Shown: piece by piece, positions 44,418 through 54,670 of the stretch
How the letters are laid out: each line of letters begins with the position of its first letter
How positions within the stretch are numbered: the stretch's first letter is position 1
Assembly: GCF_019134595.1 (NCBI RefSeq)
Contig: NZ_CP077771.1
Coordinates: 124,001 to 188,000, forward strand
From: Pseudoalteromonas shioyasakiensis
GTDB taxonomy: Bacteria; Pseudomonadota; Gammaproteobacteria; Enterobacterales; Alteromonadaceae
DNA length: 64,000 nt
Direction: 5' to 3'
Position numbers and translations under genes: made by a program
The notes under the pieces: model-generated
What the model was told of the DNA's origin: nothing
Databases searched by the model: none
The model's input: only the letters and a program-made list of their open reading frames with translations

Positions 44418-47400
44418 GAAAAACTCTCTATACTTGCGTTCCAAAATGGATGTCTAATTGAGTTTGGTAATAATTCAACGGATGCATTATTACCTTGCAG
44501 TGAAAAATGCAGCTCTAAGTCACTCTGAGTTTCTGCCCGTTGAGCCTTTAAATCATCTAACATTCGATAGAAAGACCATTCGCCACTGTAGCTAGTATTG
44601 ATAGTCCTGCCACCATAAGGTGGTGTAAACACAATTCTGGTTTTACTTTGGGCAACGTCTCCTGGCCAAACAATACTTTTTACTTTCGGTGGACCATGAC
44701 GGTAAACCATTGACTGGCCATCAACTTCGATCATGAAGCTAGAAATTGTTTGGTCGAGTTTTATCGGCTTTAAACCAAACTCTATGCGTGGTGTATTACT
44801 GTTGCCATCGAAGAATACCTCACGAATTCTGGCTGCTTGCTCAAACATTTTAAGTGCGGATTCGCTTACACCTATGTTCTTTTCAAATCGCCAAGGGCTC
44901 TTACTGGTATCGACACTGGGTGCAATATAGGTAGTAAAGAAGTTATCAATTGTGCCCTTAGGACCAAAAAAGTCAGAGAAATCTTTAAGGTTAATTTCTT
45001 TATCTGAGTGAGGCACCAACGGGTAACGCCCTACGATTGCTGCATTGTACTCACGTAAAACACTGCTTCTCCAGATTTCGTTTAAGTGCTGATTGGCACT
45101 TTTTCTTGTGATGTTTGACGTATCTTGGCTTATATTCAACAACCAATTACTGGCTGGATAAGGCAGCCCTTTACTTTGAAACTCAAGCTCGCTCAGAAAC
45201 TCTGGTTTATTTTTACCACTTAATTGGTTCTTTACAGAAGACTTAAGTAACCCACCACGGTCAAGTTGGTTTAAGTAAATATTTAGCTCTCTTAAACTTG
45301 CTTGAATTGTCTCAAGTTGCTGTGGTTCAATTTCTAAAATATCACTAAATGCTTCTTCTACTTGATAGCCTGGAAGCTTCACCTCAAATTTCGGTGTTTC
45401 ATTGGGTAAGTAACGCTTAAGTCTATTAGCCTTAGTATGCATAGCGACTTCTGCTGCATTTGCAGCCACTTTGCCGGCAGCCTTTTGATTTTCCGAAATA
45501 GGCAACTTAGTCAACTGAACATTTTTTTGAACAGTTGTAATAATATTTTTTATTGGCGCTTCTGGTCCCGCTAAAACATTAGTAACGCGAACACCTTCTG
45601 TTGGTGAATTGAACTCATTTAAAGTCAGCTCATCAACAAACGAACGCCAGTAATAGATATAATCTTGAAAATACTTTTGCTCTAATTTCTTTTCGATTTC
45701 AGCTTTTGAGATATCGTATGTGTTTGCAGCTTCTTCACCGTAAACCCAACTACTTGCCATCAAGTTACCCAACATCTTGCTTTTCTCGACATTAAAAATG
45801 CCATGATAACCATTGTAGGTATATAGACCTGGGATACCTTTCATCGCGACTTCAGGGTTTTGAAAACTAAATTCTCTAGCACTTTCGTAACTTATAATGT
45901 CTGTTAATTTTATTGGTGGAATGCTGCTTTCCATAAAATCAGCTTGCAGTCTTTGATAAGCTCTTTCTGCAATTGGCAGTTTTGTTAATTCAGCTCGCGC
46001 AAGGCGAACAGCTTGATGATCAATTTCTTGCCCAGAGAAACCATGATCCAGTAATGCTCGCGTATGAGCCATAAGATCACTGCGATTAGTTACGTTTACA
46101 TCCCCCGGAAGAGCCCTTTCGTAATAGGCACTAAACCAGGCAAGTAAATCATCTTGATTATAATGCTCAGGCTTAAATAACATCAGATAGCTGCGTAATG
46201 TCTCGTATAAATAACTCAAATAATCAGCTTGTTGCTCCATCTCAGATGTTAGCGCATTGAGTAAAAATGGCTCTAAGTATGTTTTTAGTGAACGCAAGTA
46301 GGCACTTTTTGAAGCCTCTGTTAGCTCTTCTACCTTACTAAAACCATAAGCCTCAAAGTCTTCAGCATTAATTTCGTTAACAGGGAAATTCTTTAGCTTG
46401 TTAAAGCGCTGATTCAAAACAAGCAAATTACTTTTATCTACCGTATTTTGGTCTAATACTTGATATTCAGCTAGCGCTTGATTTGTTTCATCTATCAAAT
46501 CACTATTCCATGAAAAGCTAACAAACCAAGAAATACTTAATGCTATCAGTGTAATGCATGTCACAGCTAAGCATGACAAGCGTAGCCACTTGCTTTGCTT
46601 TTCATGATGTTTGTTGGTACTTGCTAAGTTTTGCTCAGGAAAAATAACGCTTTCTAATAAACGCTTTATAAAGAAGCTTCTCGTTTGATTGATATAGTCT
46701 TTTTTCGTTGAATTTTGTTCAGTCAGCAAATTAGAAGGTGTTCCTTCTTGCGTTGCACTGGTAAGGTATACACCACGAAATATTGGCAGACTTTCATAGG
46801 CATTTGGTGTAAATATTTCTTTTAAAAAAGAGTAGCCTACACTTTGAAGCGCACGAAGTTGCTTTGGAAACTCAAACACTTTTGAACGGTTCGTTAGATC
46901 ATGTTCATTAATCAAACGTCGATTTAATAACGAGGTTAAATTTGAAATTAACCCATGAAATTCTTTGTTAAACACTTCTATTTGATTGTCAGAATCTGCA
47001 TCAAGTTCAAAAGTAACCCCCCAAACTTGCTCCGTTTCTTCATCACTAAGCTCACTAAAAAATTCTCTAAAGCCTTCAACTAAGTCGACTTTTGAAAAAA
47101 TAACATAAACGGGAAAAGTCATGCCTAGCTGCCCTTGAAGCTCCTGCAGGCGTTGTTTTATCGCACGGGCATGCAAGTTACGCTCTGTTTTAGTTTGGTT
47201 CATCAGTTCGGATATACCCATACTGATGATCACCCCATTTACAGGTCGTTTGGGGCGGTATTTTCTAAGTAGTCCTAAAAACCCTTGCCATGCTTTGGAG
47301 TCATGTAAAGCATGGCTATTTTGTGTAGTGTAACGCCCTGCGGTATCAATAATCACAGCTTTGTTGGTAAACCACCAATCACAATTACGCGTACCACCAA

Positions 47401-47899
47401 CACCGTGAATTAAGTCAGTACCTAGCTTCTCCTTTAAAGGGAAATCAAGACCTGAGTTATTAATGAAGTTTGTTTTACCTGACCCCGGTGGGCCAATCAT
47501 GATATACCAAGGAAGCTGATAGATATTACGACCATTAAAAAGCTTAGCATCCTTCAATAACTCAATCGCCTCAACCATACGAGTTTTTAAGGTTTTAATC
47601 TCTTCTTGGACCTCATCTGCTGAATTAGCATCAACTTCAATCAGCTCTTCAGTCATGCTAGTATTTCGCTTGTTTTGATTTCTAAACTCAACTAGTTTAA
47701 CAACCGTATATACTAGTAAAATTGCTAAAACAGTGATGGCACGAGCGGCGACACTTTCAAATGGTTTATAATCGGCAATTGCAATCAGTGGACCACCAAA
47801 CCAAATAAGTAAGAAAAGAGCTAGAAAGCCAACTACAATCATTACCTTACGAGAAGTAGCAGCGTACATAGCGCGCTTGCACTTTTGAATAAAACTCAT
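44399..47899 (-). CDS. tssM: T6SS inner-membrane protein TssM (IcmF)
   Basis: This 1166-residue protein has two N-terminal membrane helices (VMIVVGFLALFLLIWFGGPLIAI and AITVLAILLVYTVVKLV), a cytoplasmic GTPase-like domain with Walker A GPPGSGKT (136-143), and a third helix (CLAVTCITLIALSISWFVSF). A long periplasmic part ending in a beta-rich TssJ-binding region follows. It forms the trans-envelope channel with TssL and TssJ. ATG 47899 is chosen because GGAG lies five bases upstream; the longer frame overlaps tssL. Confidence 0.96.
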   Translation of the reverse strand: MSFIQKCKRAMYAATSRKVMIVVGFLALFLLIWFGGPLIAIADYKPFESVAARAITVLAILLVYTVVKLVEFRNQNKRNTSMTEELIEVDANSADEVQEEIKTLKTRMVEAIELLKDAKLFNGRNIYQLPWYIMIGPPGSGKTNFINNSGLDFPLKEKLGTDLIHGVGGTRNCDWWFTNKAVIIDTAGRYTTQNSHALHDSKAWQGFLGLLRKYRPKRPVNGVIISMGISELMNQTKTERNLHARAIKQRLQELQGQLGMTFPVYVIFSKVDLVEGFREFFSELSDEETEQVWGVTFELDADSDNQIEVFNKEFHGLISNLTSLLNRRLINEHDLTNRSKVFEFPKQLRALQSVGYSFLKEIFTPNAYESLPIFRGVYLTSATQEGTPSNLLTEQNSTKKDYINQTRSFFIKRLLESVIFPEQNLASTNKHHEKQSKWLRLSCLAVTCITLIALSISWFVSFSWNSDLIDETNQALAEYQVLDQNTVDKSNLLVLNQRFNKLKNFPVNEINAEDFEAYGFSKVEELTEASKSAYLRSLKTYLEPFLLNALTSEMEQQADYLSYLYETLRSYLMLFKPEHYNQDDLLAWFSAYYERALPGDVNVTNRSDLMAHTRALLDHGFSGQEIDHQAVRLARAELTKLPIAERAYQRLQADFMESSIPPIKLTDIISYESAREFSFQNPEVAMKGIPGLYTYNGYHGIFNVEKSKMLGNLMASSWVYGEEAANTYDISKAEIEKKLEQKYFQDYIYYWRSFVDELTLNEFNSPTEGVRVTNVLAGPEAPIKNIITTVQKNVQLTKLPISENQKAAGKVAANAAEVAMHTKANRLKRYLPNETPKFEVKLPGYQVEEAFSDILEIEPQQLETIQASLRELNIYLNQLDRGGLLKSSVKNQLSGKNKPEFLSELEFQSKGLPYPASNWLLNISQDTSNITRKSANQHLNEIWRSSVLREYNAAIVGRYPLVPHSDKEINLKDFSDFFGPKGTIDNFFTTYIAPSVDTSKSPWRFEKNIGVSESALKMFEQAARIREVFFDGNSNTPRIEFGLKPIKLDQTISSFMIEVDGQSMVYRHGPPKVKSIVWPGDVAQSKTRIVFTPPYGGRTINTSYSGEWSFYRMLDDLKAQRAETQSDLELHFSLQGNNASVELLPNSIRHPFWNASIESFSCPTRL

Positions 47900-47909
47900 C
47901 ACAACTCCA

Positions 47910-49187
47910 TTAAAACAGTAAGTCGATTTCAATTCGGCGGTTTAATGCCTTATCTGAATTCGTATTGCTCACTAAAGGCTCTGCAGAACCTTTTCCTTCT
48001 GGCCATAACCTTCCCATTAAGCCTGTATTCTTAGCCATTGAATTTGCTACTTGTGTAGCTCTAGCTAAGGATAAATGCCAATTAGAAGGATACCGATTGG
48101 TACTTATTGGACTATCGTCGGTATGACCTGTGATTAAGATTTTGCCTTTTGTCCCTTCAAGGCTAAGTGCTAACTTCTCTAAAATTGGTTGGAAAGATGG
48201 CAAAAGTGTTGCTTCACCAGAGTTAAACAAACTTTCGTTATTTATTGTTATTCTGATTCTGTCTGTTTGTTGCTCAACGCTGACTATGCCGCGTTGTATT
48301 TCTGTGTGTAATAACTGAGTTAACAAGTCGAGTTGCTTACTTTTATTACCTTCAACTTGTGAAGATGACAAAGGATGAACTAACTTCAAATTTTCAGCCG
48401 TTGCGTCAACTTGCTCATTAAGACGCATGTTAAAAAACAAATATACCGCAAGTGCAATTAAAGCAAGAACCGATATCACAACCCAGAGCGGAATTTGGTT
48501 TCTGAGTTCTACACCTGCTGCAACACGGCTTTTCCAGCTAGGTGTTAAAAATTGACTATGCGGCCCGTCCAACTGATTGAGGATGTGATAAATTCTATTG
48601 CGGTAATCTTCTAGCTTACTTTCACCGCTTGCCGCTACTCGAAACTTCCCCTTAAAACCTAAATTTAAACAGTGGTATTGTAACTCTAGAAAGTTTCGAT
48701 TCGTTTCTGGGTGTGCTAACGCTTCATCAAGCAAAGTAAAAAAGTATTCACCACCAAACGTTTCTTTATGAAAAGTGGATAATAAGCTCTCTTCAGCCCA
48801 CTCCAATGAACTCCACTTTGCATTTAATACTGCTTCATCAATTGCAGCGCACAAACAATAACGCGCATTACTGATAATCGTCAGCTCAATTGATTTTGCA
48901 CGTAGATTCGTTTCAAAGCGCTTTATCGATTCAATAGCACGATGCTTTAGAGCCGCTAAACTGTCAATTTGCGACGACTGATTAATAAAAATGATCAATG
49001 ATAAGCTATCATTAGCAGCATCGAGTAACTCATTTTTAAAAATTGAAACAGAACTGACATTCGCCTTTTCAGGTGAAGAGTGACTAAAGGAGACAACGGT
49101 TTTGTCACTCGTAGCCTTAGATACTTCTGAATTTGACGTGTCTCGGCTCAAACGTCCTGGACGTGGTTTAATTATTGTTTCATCCAT
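47910..49187 (-). CDS. tssL: T6SS membrane protein TssL with OmpA-like C-terminus
   Basis: This 425-residue protein has a DotU-type cytoplasmic domain (LLDAANDSLSLIIFI ... ISNARYCLCAAIDEAVL ... FGGEYFFTLLDEALAHPETNRNFLELQYHCLNLGFKGKFR). One membrane helix follows (LWVVISVLALIALAVYLFF), then a periplasmic OmpA/MotB-like domain (ILITGHTDDSPISTNRYPSNWHLSLARATQVANSM). The latter can grip peptidoglycan directly, so no separate TagL is needed. It is 16 bases downstream of tssK and 10 bases upstream of tssM. Confidence 0.96.
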   Translation of the reverse strand: MDETIIKPRPGRLSRDTSNSEVSKATSDKTVVSFSHSSPEKANVSSVSIFKNELLDAANDSLSLIIFINQSSQIDSLAALKHRAIESIKRFETNLRAKSIELTIISNARYCLCAAIDEAVLNAKWSSLEWAEESLLSTFHKETFGGEYFFTLLDEALAHPETNRNFLELQYHCLNLGFKGKFRVAASGESKLEDYRNRIYHILNQLDGPHSQFLTPSWKSRVAAGVELRNQIPLWVVISVLALIALAVYLFFNMRLNEQVDATAENLKLVHPLSSSQVEGNKSKQLDLLTQLLHTEIQRGIVSVEQQTDRIRITINNESLFNSGEATLLPSFQPILEKLALSLEGTKGKILITGHTDDSPISTNRYPSNWHLSLARATQVANSMAKNTGLMGRLWPEGKGSAEPLVSNTNSDKALNRRIEIDLLF

Positions 49188-49203
49188 TGAAACGCTTCCT
49201 TTA

Positions 49204-50531
49204 TTAGCTTCTAATTGCCCAAAGAATTAAGTTTAAATCAGGGTAATTACCCGATAAATGAATAGCGATACCCCCACTGGTTGTTAGTTTGCTCCAGTGT
49301 TCACTGTTTTTATTAAGCTCAAAATAATGATATCCAGCATGGTAAGGTACTTGACGAGGCGCTGTAGGTAATCCATTTATTGAGATCCCTGGCAGCTGGT
49401 TATTTACTAGGTCTCGAATCGACTCTACGCTACCAATTTTAATTTGCGAAGGTAGCAACTTTCGTAATTCTTCATGGGGAATACTCGCTTTGACAGCTAG
49501 TACGAATTGAGCTGAGTCAAGAATCGACTTATCTCTTAATGCACCGAATGAGATACCAAACTTGCTTTGTTCTAACTTAATTTCAGTAGCTGTTTGTTCA
49601 ATCACTTGGCTTAGTGATTGGTAAAGGAAGTTTACAACTTCTGCAAAAACAAACTGTAAATTTGCATGGTCATATTTTGGAAGTTGCGGCACCCGTTTAT
49701 TCACAGCACTAAATGTTGCAAGTTCTCCAGCTAACTCAATTAGTCGCGCATAAAGCTCTCTCGGGTGAACACGAGAATGCGTTAGTAGGCTTTGAAAAAT
49801 AGCATCATACTTATTAAGTGTTTGTAGCATCAAAAAATCAGCCACGGATGTGCTACCTGCATACCCTTGGCAAAGTCTCACCGCGATACTTTCAGCACGT
49901 TGCTTTATTAAACCAGAAACTTCTCTGACAAGCGCTGTCAGAGGCTTATTACTGGTAACAAACAAACTAGGAGGAATATACTTAGAATCAAGTTTTATTG
50001 CTCCCTCATTGGATACTTCTGTATTTTTGCGAGCGGTAGCAATACATAACCCGATGTATCATCAGACATTAACATCAATCGGCTGTGAAGCTTTGCTACT
50101 TGGATTACTTCTTGAGCCTGGGAGCCTAAACTGTCATCACTAACGGATAAGTCTGCAATCCTATAACGCGTCACTAATTCATCTTCATTAGAAGAGATGT
50201 TGATTCCACTTCCTTTCAAGGCTGGGATTGCAAGGCATATAATTTCATCATAGGCACTTTTAGCTACCACTAAGGGGTCAGGAAGAAACTCATCACTTGG
50301 CATCTGAATTGGGCATAAATCTGGCGAAATAGCTGACAATTTATCAATAGCAAATTGACCGGTTACAAGTAATTCACTATCAATCTCAAGCTCAATGACT
50401 CCCCATGAGTCAGGAACAGTACCCTCTACTACCCTTCTAATTACACTAGAAACATGCTTATCTGCTTGTTGAAAGTGCTGGGGCCTTAAGAACATTCCTT
50501 CTGTCCATGCGACCCGCGTGTAATCACTCAT
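49204..50531 (-). pseudogene. tssK: T6SS baseplate protein TssK, interrupted by a one-base frameshift
   Basis: The gene reads as two pieces: residues 1-178 from 50531 (MSDYTRVAWTEGMFLRPQHFQQADKH ... YVLLPLAKIQ), stopping at 49995, and a second frame to 49204 (LFVTSNKPLTALVREVSGLI ... YHYFELNKNSEHWSKL). The second frame is shifted by -1. Read as if one base were missing near 50019-50020, the joined peptide runs KIQEVSNEGAIKLDSKYIPPSLF, which is the normal TssK joint. Together they make about 440 residues, the normal length. TssK is essential for baseplate docking to TssM/TssL. Either the T6SS is inactive, or this is a sequence error, or the frame slips at a nearby AAAAA run (about 50023-50027). 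Confidence 0.9.
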
Positions 50532-50540
50532 GTTTATTCC

Positions 50541-50999
50541 TTAATCTTTCATATATACAGCTAACGACTCAACATTTACGTCAATGTCATCATAGCCAGT
50601 TGGGTCAACCTCTATCACAGCTCGCCAACGGGCCTTCTCAATATCTCTGTAAGCGACTACAACACCAACAAAACGAGTGTTTCTGTTTAAGTTCATTTTG
50701 TATTCAATGTTTGCAGAAGGTTGTAATTCGAGTTCATCTTTTTTAAGAAGATCAGGTCCAAGTACTGCTTCAGGGTTTTCATATAAGCTAAAAAAATCTT
50801 GTGTATCAAAAATGGTGCGAGAGCTCAGTTCAAACACTTTATAAACAACAGGTGAAGGACGACCAGAGATATCTGGGTTCACATCTGAGGCCACTGAAAT
50901 GTTTAAATCAGTAGATGGGGGCACAAACTTGTTTACCGTTGTACAGGCTGTTAAAAATACCCATAAAGCACCTACAAAAGTAAGCTTGAACTTCAACAT
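50541..50999 (-). CDS. tssJ: T6SS outer-membrane lipoprotein TssJ
   Basis: This 152-residue lipoprotein has a lipobox LTAC with cysteine 19, and a mature beta-sandwich typical of TssJ (DLNISVASDVNPDISGRPSPVVYKVFELSSRTIFDTQDFFSLYE ... LGPDLLKKDELELQPS). It anchors TssM to the outer membrane. It lies 9 bases before tssK and 26 bases after tagH. Confidence 0.95.
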   Translation of the reverse strand: MLKFKLTFVGALWVFLTACTTVNKFVPPSTDLNISVASDVNPDISGRPSPVVYKVFELSSRTIFDTQDFFSLYENPEAVLGPDLLKKDELELQPSANIEYKMNLNRNTRFVGVVVAYRDIEKARWRAVIEVDPTGYDDIDVNVESLAVYMKD

Positions 51000-51025
51000 T
51001 GCATTATTCCTTTTTTGTAATACAA

Positions 51026-52336
51026 CTAATTTCCAACATTGTATGCCTTCAGAAAATCATCAGAAAATGCTAAAACACCTTTAGCTTTAACATCATCTGC
51101 AATGTCAGCATACAATTCGTTATATATACGCCAGCTAGAAGCTCCACCATAAGTTGGCAATGAGCTAAGAAAACCACCATTACTGCTTTGCGCTTTTATG
51201 CCATGAGGTGATAATTGCTCTAAAAGGCCATTAAGCGCACCAGTTGTTCCGGCTAATAATCCTTGTTCATGAAGCTTTATATCTACAAAACTTTCTTTAA
51301 CTGCTTCATTCGCTGGCAAAAAACTTGCACTGTTACGAACAAAAAGATTCTGCATAACATCATCAATGGTTGCTGAAAATTTAAGCGGGTTATTCTGTTC
51401 AACTTTAAACGTTGTGTGATTCAATTTAAGTTGGTTCTTAATATTTGTCCGTTGGCGAATCAAATCCATCGAGCCTTCAAGGAACAACTTAAAGCACTCG
51501 CCCATATGCTGCCATGTATCTTCACTTTGCAGCTCTGCTGAAAGCTTTTCATTTATACTTAAGCCATTTAAAAATGAAGAGATTAACTTCGATGAGTTAG
51601 GATTTTGATTATCTTCTATTGGCACACTAACTGAGGCGTTATTTGCAGCCATTGCTCTATTGCCACTATTAAACGACTTACTATCATTAACGGCTGTAGT
51701 GCTACTTACAGGCTCTTTTGCCGGCGGTACAGGCATGCTATTTTCTTTTTCTTCTACCGTAGCTGATAGTTGTGCTAGATCATCCCAGTCTTCTGGAATC
51801 GGTTGAGTAAGGCTTTGTTGTGAAAAGGTGTCAATATTATCACTCGGCGTTTTCTGAAAAGTTGGCGCGACCATTGCCTCTTCAAGTTCATTTGCACTGC
51901 CATAAGTCATTTGCTGTTCAACAAAACCATTAATATCATCGCTTGAGTTTTTTGGCATTTCCGATGGCAAGGAATTGAAAGAATTGATTTGTGGCTCAAA
52001 ATCTTGAACTTGGTTAGCTTGCTGTAGAGTTGATTCTATTTGAAAATCACCAATAGTGAGAATGTCACCATCATTTAGACGATGTTTATTTTCTTTTCCT
52101 AACGGTGAAACTGAAAAGTTTATAAACAATCCATTGGTAGAGTAGTCATACACGTAGAATCCATCGGTCTCTTTGACTATTTTACCATGACGCCCTGATA
52201 TTACTTTTTCAGGATCAGGTAAATACCAATCGCACTCTTCTGAACGACCAAAAATTAATTCATTTTTTACTACTTTTTTCGCATCTATCTCAGGAGAGAG
52301 CCTGTGATAACTGGTAACATTTAGAATCACTTCCAT
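51026..52336 (-). CDS. tagH: T6SS FHA-domain protein TagH
   Basis: This 436-residue protein has an FHA domain at about residues 24-80 (FGRSEECDWYLPDPEKVISGRHGKIVKETDGFYVYDYSTNGLFINF), with the arginine/serine/asparagine residues that bind phosphothreonine. A low-complexity linker and a C-terminal TagH/TssA-FHA-type helical domain follow (FLEGSMDLIRQRTNIKNQLKLNHTTFKVEQNNPLKFS ... SAIDDVMQNLF). It receives the signal from PpkA, is dephosphorylated by PppA and inhibited by TagF. First gene of the tagH-tssJKLM-tagF-pppA operon. Confidence 0.93.
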   Translation of the reverse strand: MEVILNVTSYHRLSPEIDAKKVVKNELIFGRSEECDWYLPDPEKVISGRHGKIVKETDGFYVYDYSTNGLFINFSVSPLGKENKHRLNDGDILTIGDFQIESTLQQANQVQDFEPQINSFNSLPSEMPKNSSDDINGFVEQQMTYGSANELEEAMVAPTFQKTPSDNIDTFSQQSLTQPIPEDWDDLAQLSATVEEKENSMPVPPAKEPVSSTTAVNDSKSFNSGNRAMAANNASVSVPIEDNQNPNSSKLISSFLNGLSINEKLSAELQSEDTWQHMGECFKLFLEGSMDLIRQRTNIKNQLKLNHTTFKVEQNNPLKFSATIDDVMQNLFVRNSASFLPANEAVKESFVDIKLHEQGLLAGTTGALNGLLEQLSPHGIKAQSSNGGFLSSLPTYGGASSWRIYNELYADIADDVKAKGVLAFSDDFLKAYNVGN

Positions 52337-52372
52337 TTGATTGTTAGTCCCATAAATACAAACATTCTATTA

Positions 52373-52401
52373 GGATAAAATACTTCACCGAATAAAGTCA
52401 A
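52373..52401 (-). promoter_or_regulatory. Promoter of the tagH operon
   Basis: On the minus strand, TTGACT (52396-52401) and TATCCT (52373-52378) are 17 bases apart, about 37 bases before the tagH ATG at 52336. It faces away from the ppkA promoter in the same 261-base divergent gap. Confidence 0.45.
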
Positions 52402-52524
52402 CGCGGAAAAATACCCAAAAATAAAATTTAAAATAGTTTTAAAAAACAGAATAAAAAGGATAAAACAAATAACCAATTCTGAAACTAAACCTTAAGTACC
52501 AGTTCATTAATATAAACTGAATGA

Positions 52525-52552
52525 TTGCTTATTGGTGTATTTTTTGTAAAAT
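52525..52552 (+). promoter_or_regulatory. Promoter of ppkA
   Basis: TTGCTT (52525-52530) and TAAAAT (52547-52552) are 16 bases apart. The expected transcript start near 52559 lies between an ATG at 52553 and the chosen start at 52598. This supports 52598 as the real ppkA start. Confidence 0.45.
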
Positions 52553-52597
52553 ATGACACCAGTCAAAAGGATATTGATTTTTATAAAAGGAATTATA

Positions 52598-54556
52598 ATG
52601 ACTGCTGAAAATGATAAAACACGTATTGCTTCCATAAAAAATAAAAATGCAGTACCGAAAGAAAGTAAGCTTCACTTAATTGGTAAATATCTAGCTAAGC
52701 GCTATTTGATTGAAGAATTGATTGGCGAAGGCGGAATGGGTTATATTTATCGAGCACGAGATACATATCTAAATACTAATTCTAATCAAGACGATATCGT
52801 CGCTATCAAAGTATTGCACCCAGAGTTAGCAGATTCTGAAGATGCGCTATTGTTGTTGAAAGATGAAACAATAAAAACGCGCTCTCTTTCTCACCCTAAC
52901 ATTGTCAAAGTGTTTTCAGCATCTTCAAGTGACAACTATCATTTCGTTGTAATGGAATGGATTGAAGGTGAAACTCTTGAACAGTTGATCAAAAGAAACA
53001 AGCCTAGTGGATTATCTCAAAAAAGAGCTAAACCAATTTTAAATCAACTGATTGATGCCCTTACTTATGCGCACTCAAAAGGAATCGTTCATAGCGACCT
53101 AAAGCCTTCAAACATTATTCTTGATTCGCAAGGAAACTTAAAAATTTTGGATTTTGGGATTGCAAAAACCAATCTTCAAGAAGATATATACGCAGCCCCT
53201 GCAAACAATGAGCAACCAAACAGCAATGGTTACACCCCTACATATGCAAGCCCCGAACAGTTAAATGGAGACAAATCTTCAGCTAAAGACGATATATTTG
53301 CATTTGGTTGTATTGCATTTGAGCTATTAACGAGCAAGCACCCATACAACAGAGTCGCTGCAAATCAAGTAGCAAAAGAAACAAGTGTAAAAAAACCTAG
53401 GAACTGTTCACTAAGTGTTTGGCTTAAAATCAAAAAATGCCTCTCACTTGATGCCGCAAAACGCCCTAAATCATTGATCGAAGTTAGGTCTGAACTAAAC
53501 AACAATAGTACATCTTTATTAATCCATGCCGCTTGCTACACATTACTCCTTGGAGCTGCTGGGTATCAGTTTTTATCTCAAAGCGATAAACAGCAATTGA
53601 TTGAAGCAAACTATCAAAACTCGCTTGCAAAAGTAGAACAACTTGAAACATGGATGAATTGGCCTAGTGATGACTTACCGCAACGTTTAAATGAGATTCC
53701 TCCACAATACAAAGTATTAAAAGAAGGTCTTTTAGCTGTTCATCAAAGTAAAGTCGTGGAAAAATTTACTAAGCAAGTTGATAACTTACCAAAAACAGCC
53801 ATAAATACAAGGGCCTACGATGATGCTATTGATATTTATGACGAAGCAAAAAAAATCTATCCCGATTCAGAAACATTAAATAACAAGCTCGAAAGTTTAC
53901 TTACTGAAAGGCAGTCGATCCTATCTGATCTTAGTTATCGTTTAGATGTACTGTTATCGCAATCTAGATATGATGAAAGTGGAGAAAACAATATTCACAG
54001 CCTTGTATCTCAATTAAAAATTATCGACGCTAGTTATAGTTATGTACCTAACCAAGAACATATAAATAATTTCAAAATGGCCGTTTTAACGTCTATTGAA
54101 AATGAAGATTTCGTCGCGCAAAAAACGTTACTTGATGTCGGTGAATTAGTTTTTTCAAATACTTCAGAACTTGAACCACTCGTTACGGCATTGCAAAAAA
54201 AAGAGTCAGCCATGGTTGCATTAGCTGAGTATAAGAGAAAAACAAATGAAGGGATGACTGTCAGTTATCCTGACGATGATGCCAAAATATTTTATCAAGA
54301 AAAGTTAGAAAAGTTTAATACTCAACTTGCCGATGTTTCTGACTATAAACAACTTATGGAATTTGATGAATCATTTAGTAAGGAAGCTGAAATTTTCCCC
54401 GAATCTTTTGAGCCCATTTTACTAATCAAAGATCAAATAGCGACGACTTATATTTCTATGGCGAGTAGCTTAATGAAACGAAAAATGTACAGAACAGCCG
54501 AAAGACTTGTCGAGCGTAGCGAAGAAATTAGAAAGAGCCTAGAAAATAAAATCTAG
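52598..54556 (+). CDS. ppkA: T6SS Ser/Thr protein kinase PpkA-like
   Basis: This 652-residue kinase has a glycine loop GEGGMG (43-48), catalytic lysine K71 (VAIKVLHPE), the loop HSDLKPSN with D167, DFG (D185) and a P-type segment YASPEQL. The HRD arginine is replaced by serine (HSD), a sign of a kinase that does not need activation-loop phosphorylation. A membrane helix (HAACYTLLLGAAGYQFL, near residues 310-327) and a periplasmic helical/TPR-like part follow. This matches PpkA, which phosphorylates TagH. ATG 52598 is chosen because AAAGG precedes it by seven bases. Confidence 0.92.
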   Translation: MTAENDKTRIASIKNKNAVPKESKLHLIGKYLAKRYLIEELIGEGGMGYIYRARDTYLNTNSNQDDIVAIKVLHPELADSEDALLLLKDETIKTRSLSHPNIVKVFSASSSDNYHFVVMEWIEGETLEQLIKRNKPSGLSQKRAKPILNQLIDALTYAHSKGIVHSDLKPSNIILDSQGNLKILDFGIAKTNLQEDIYAAPANNEQPNSNGYTPTYASPEQLNGDKSSAKDDIFAFGCIAFELLTSKHPYNRVAANQVAKETSVKKPRNCSLSVWLKIKKCLSLDAAKRPKSLIEVRSELNNNSTSLLIHAACYTLLLGAAGYQFLSQSDKQQLIEANYQNSLAKVEQLETWMNWPSDDLPQRLNEIPPQYKVLKEGLLAVHQSKVVEKFTKQVDNLPKTAINTRAYDDAIDIYDEAKKIYPDSETLNNKLESLLTERQSILSDLSYRLDVLLSQSRYDESGENNIHSLVSQLKIIDASYSYVPNQEHINNFKMAVLTSIENEDFVAQKTLLDVGELVFSNTSELEPLVTALQKKESAMVALAEYKRKTNEGMTVSYPDDDAKIFYQEKLEKFNTQLADVSDYKQLMEFDESFSKEAEIFPESFEPILLIKDQIATTYISMASSLMKRKMYRTAERLVERSEEIRKSLENKI

Positions 54557-54670
54557 TTCAGAATGTTAAATAATCAAACGTCAGGGAAGAGTGAATTTGC
54601 ACAGTTATATTTTTGAACGCCATTCTTTTTCTTTAACGTTTAATAAATAGTGTAATTTAATGGAGTAATT

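Noticed and set aside
49995..50040. Classic programmed -1 slippage site in tssK
   Set aside because: No X XXY YYZ heptamer in the right frame; only an AAAAA run. A mutation or sequence error is simpler.
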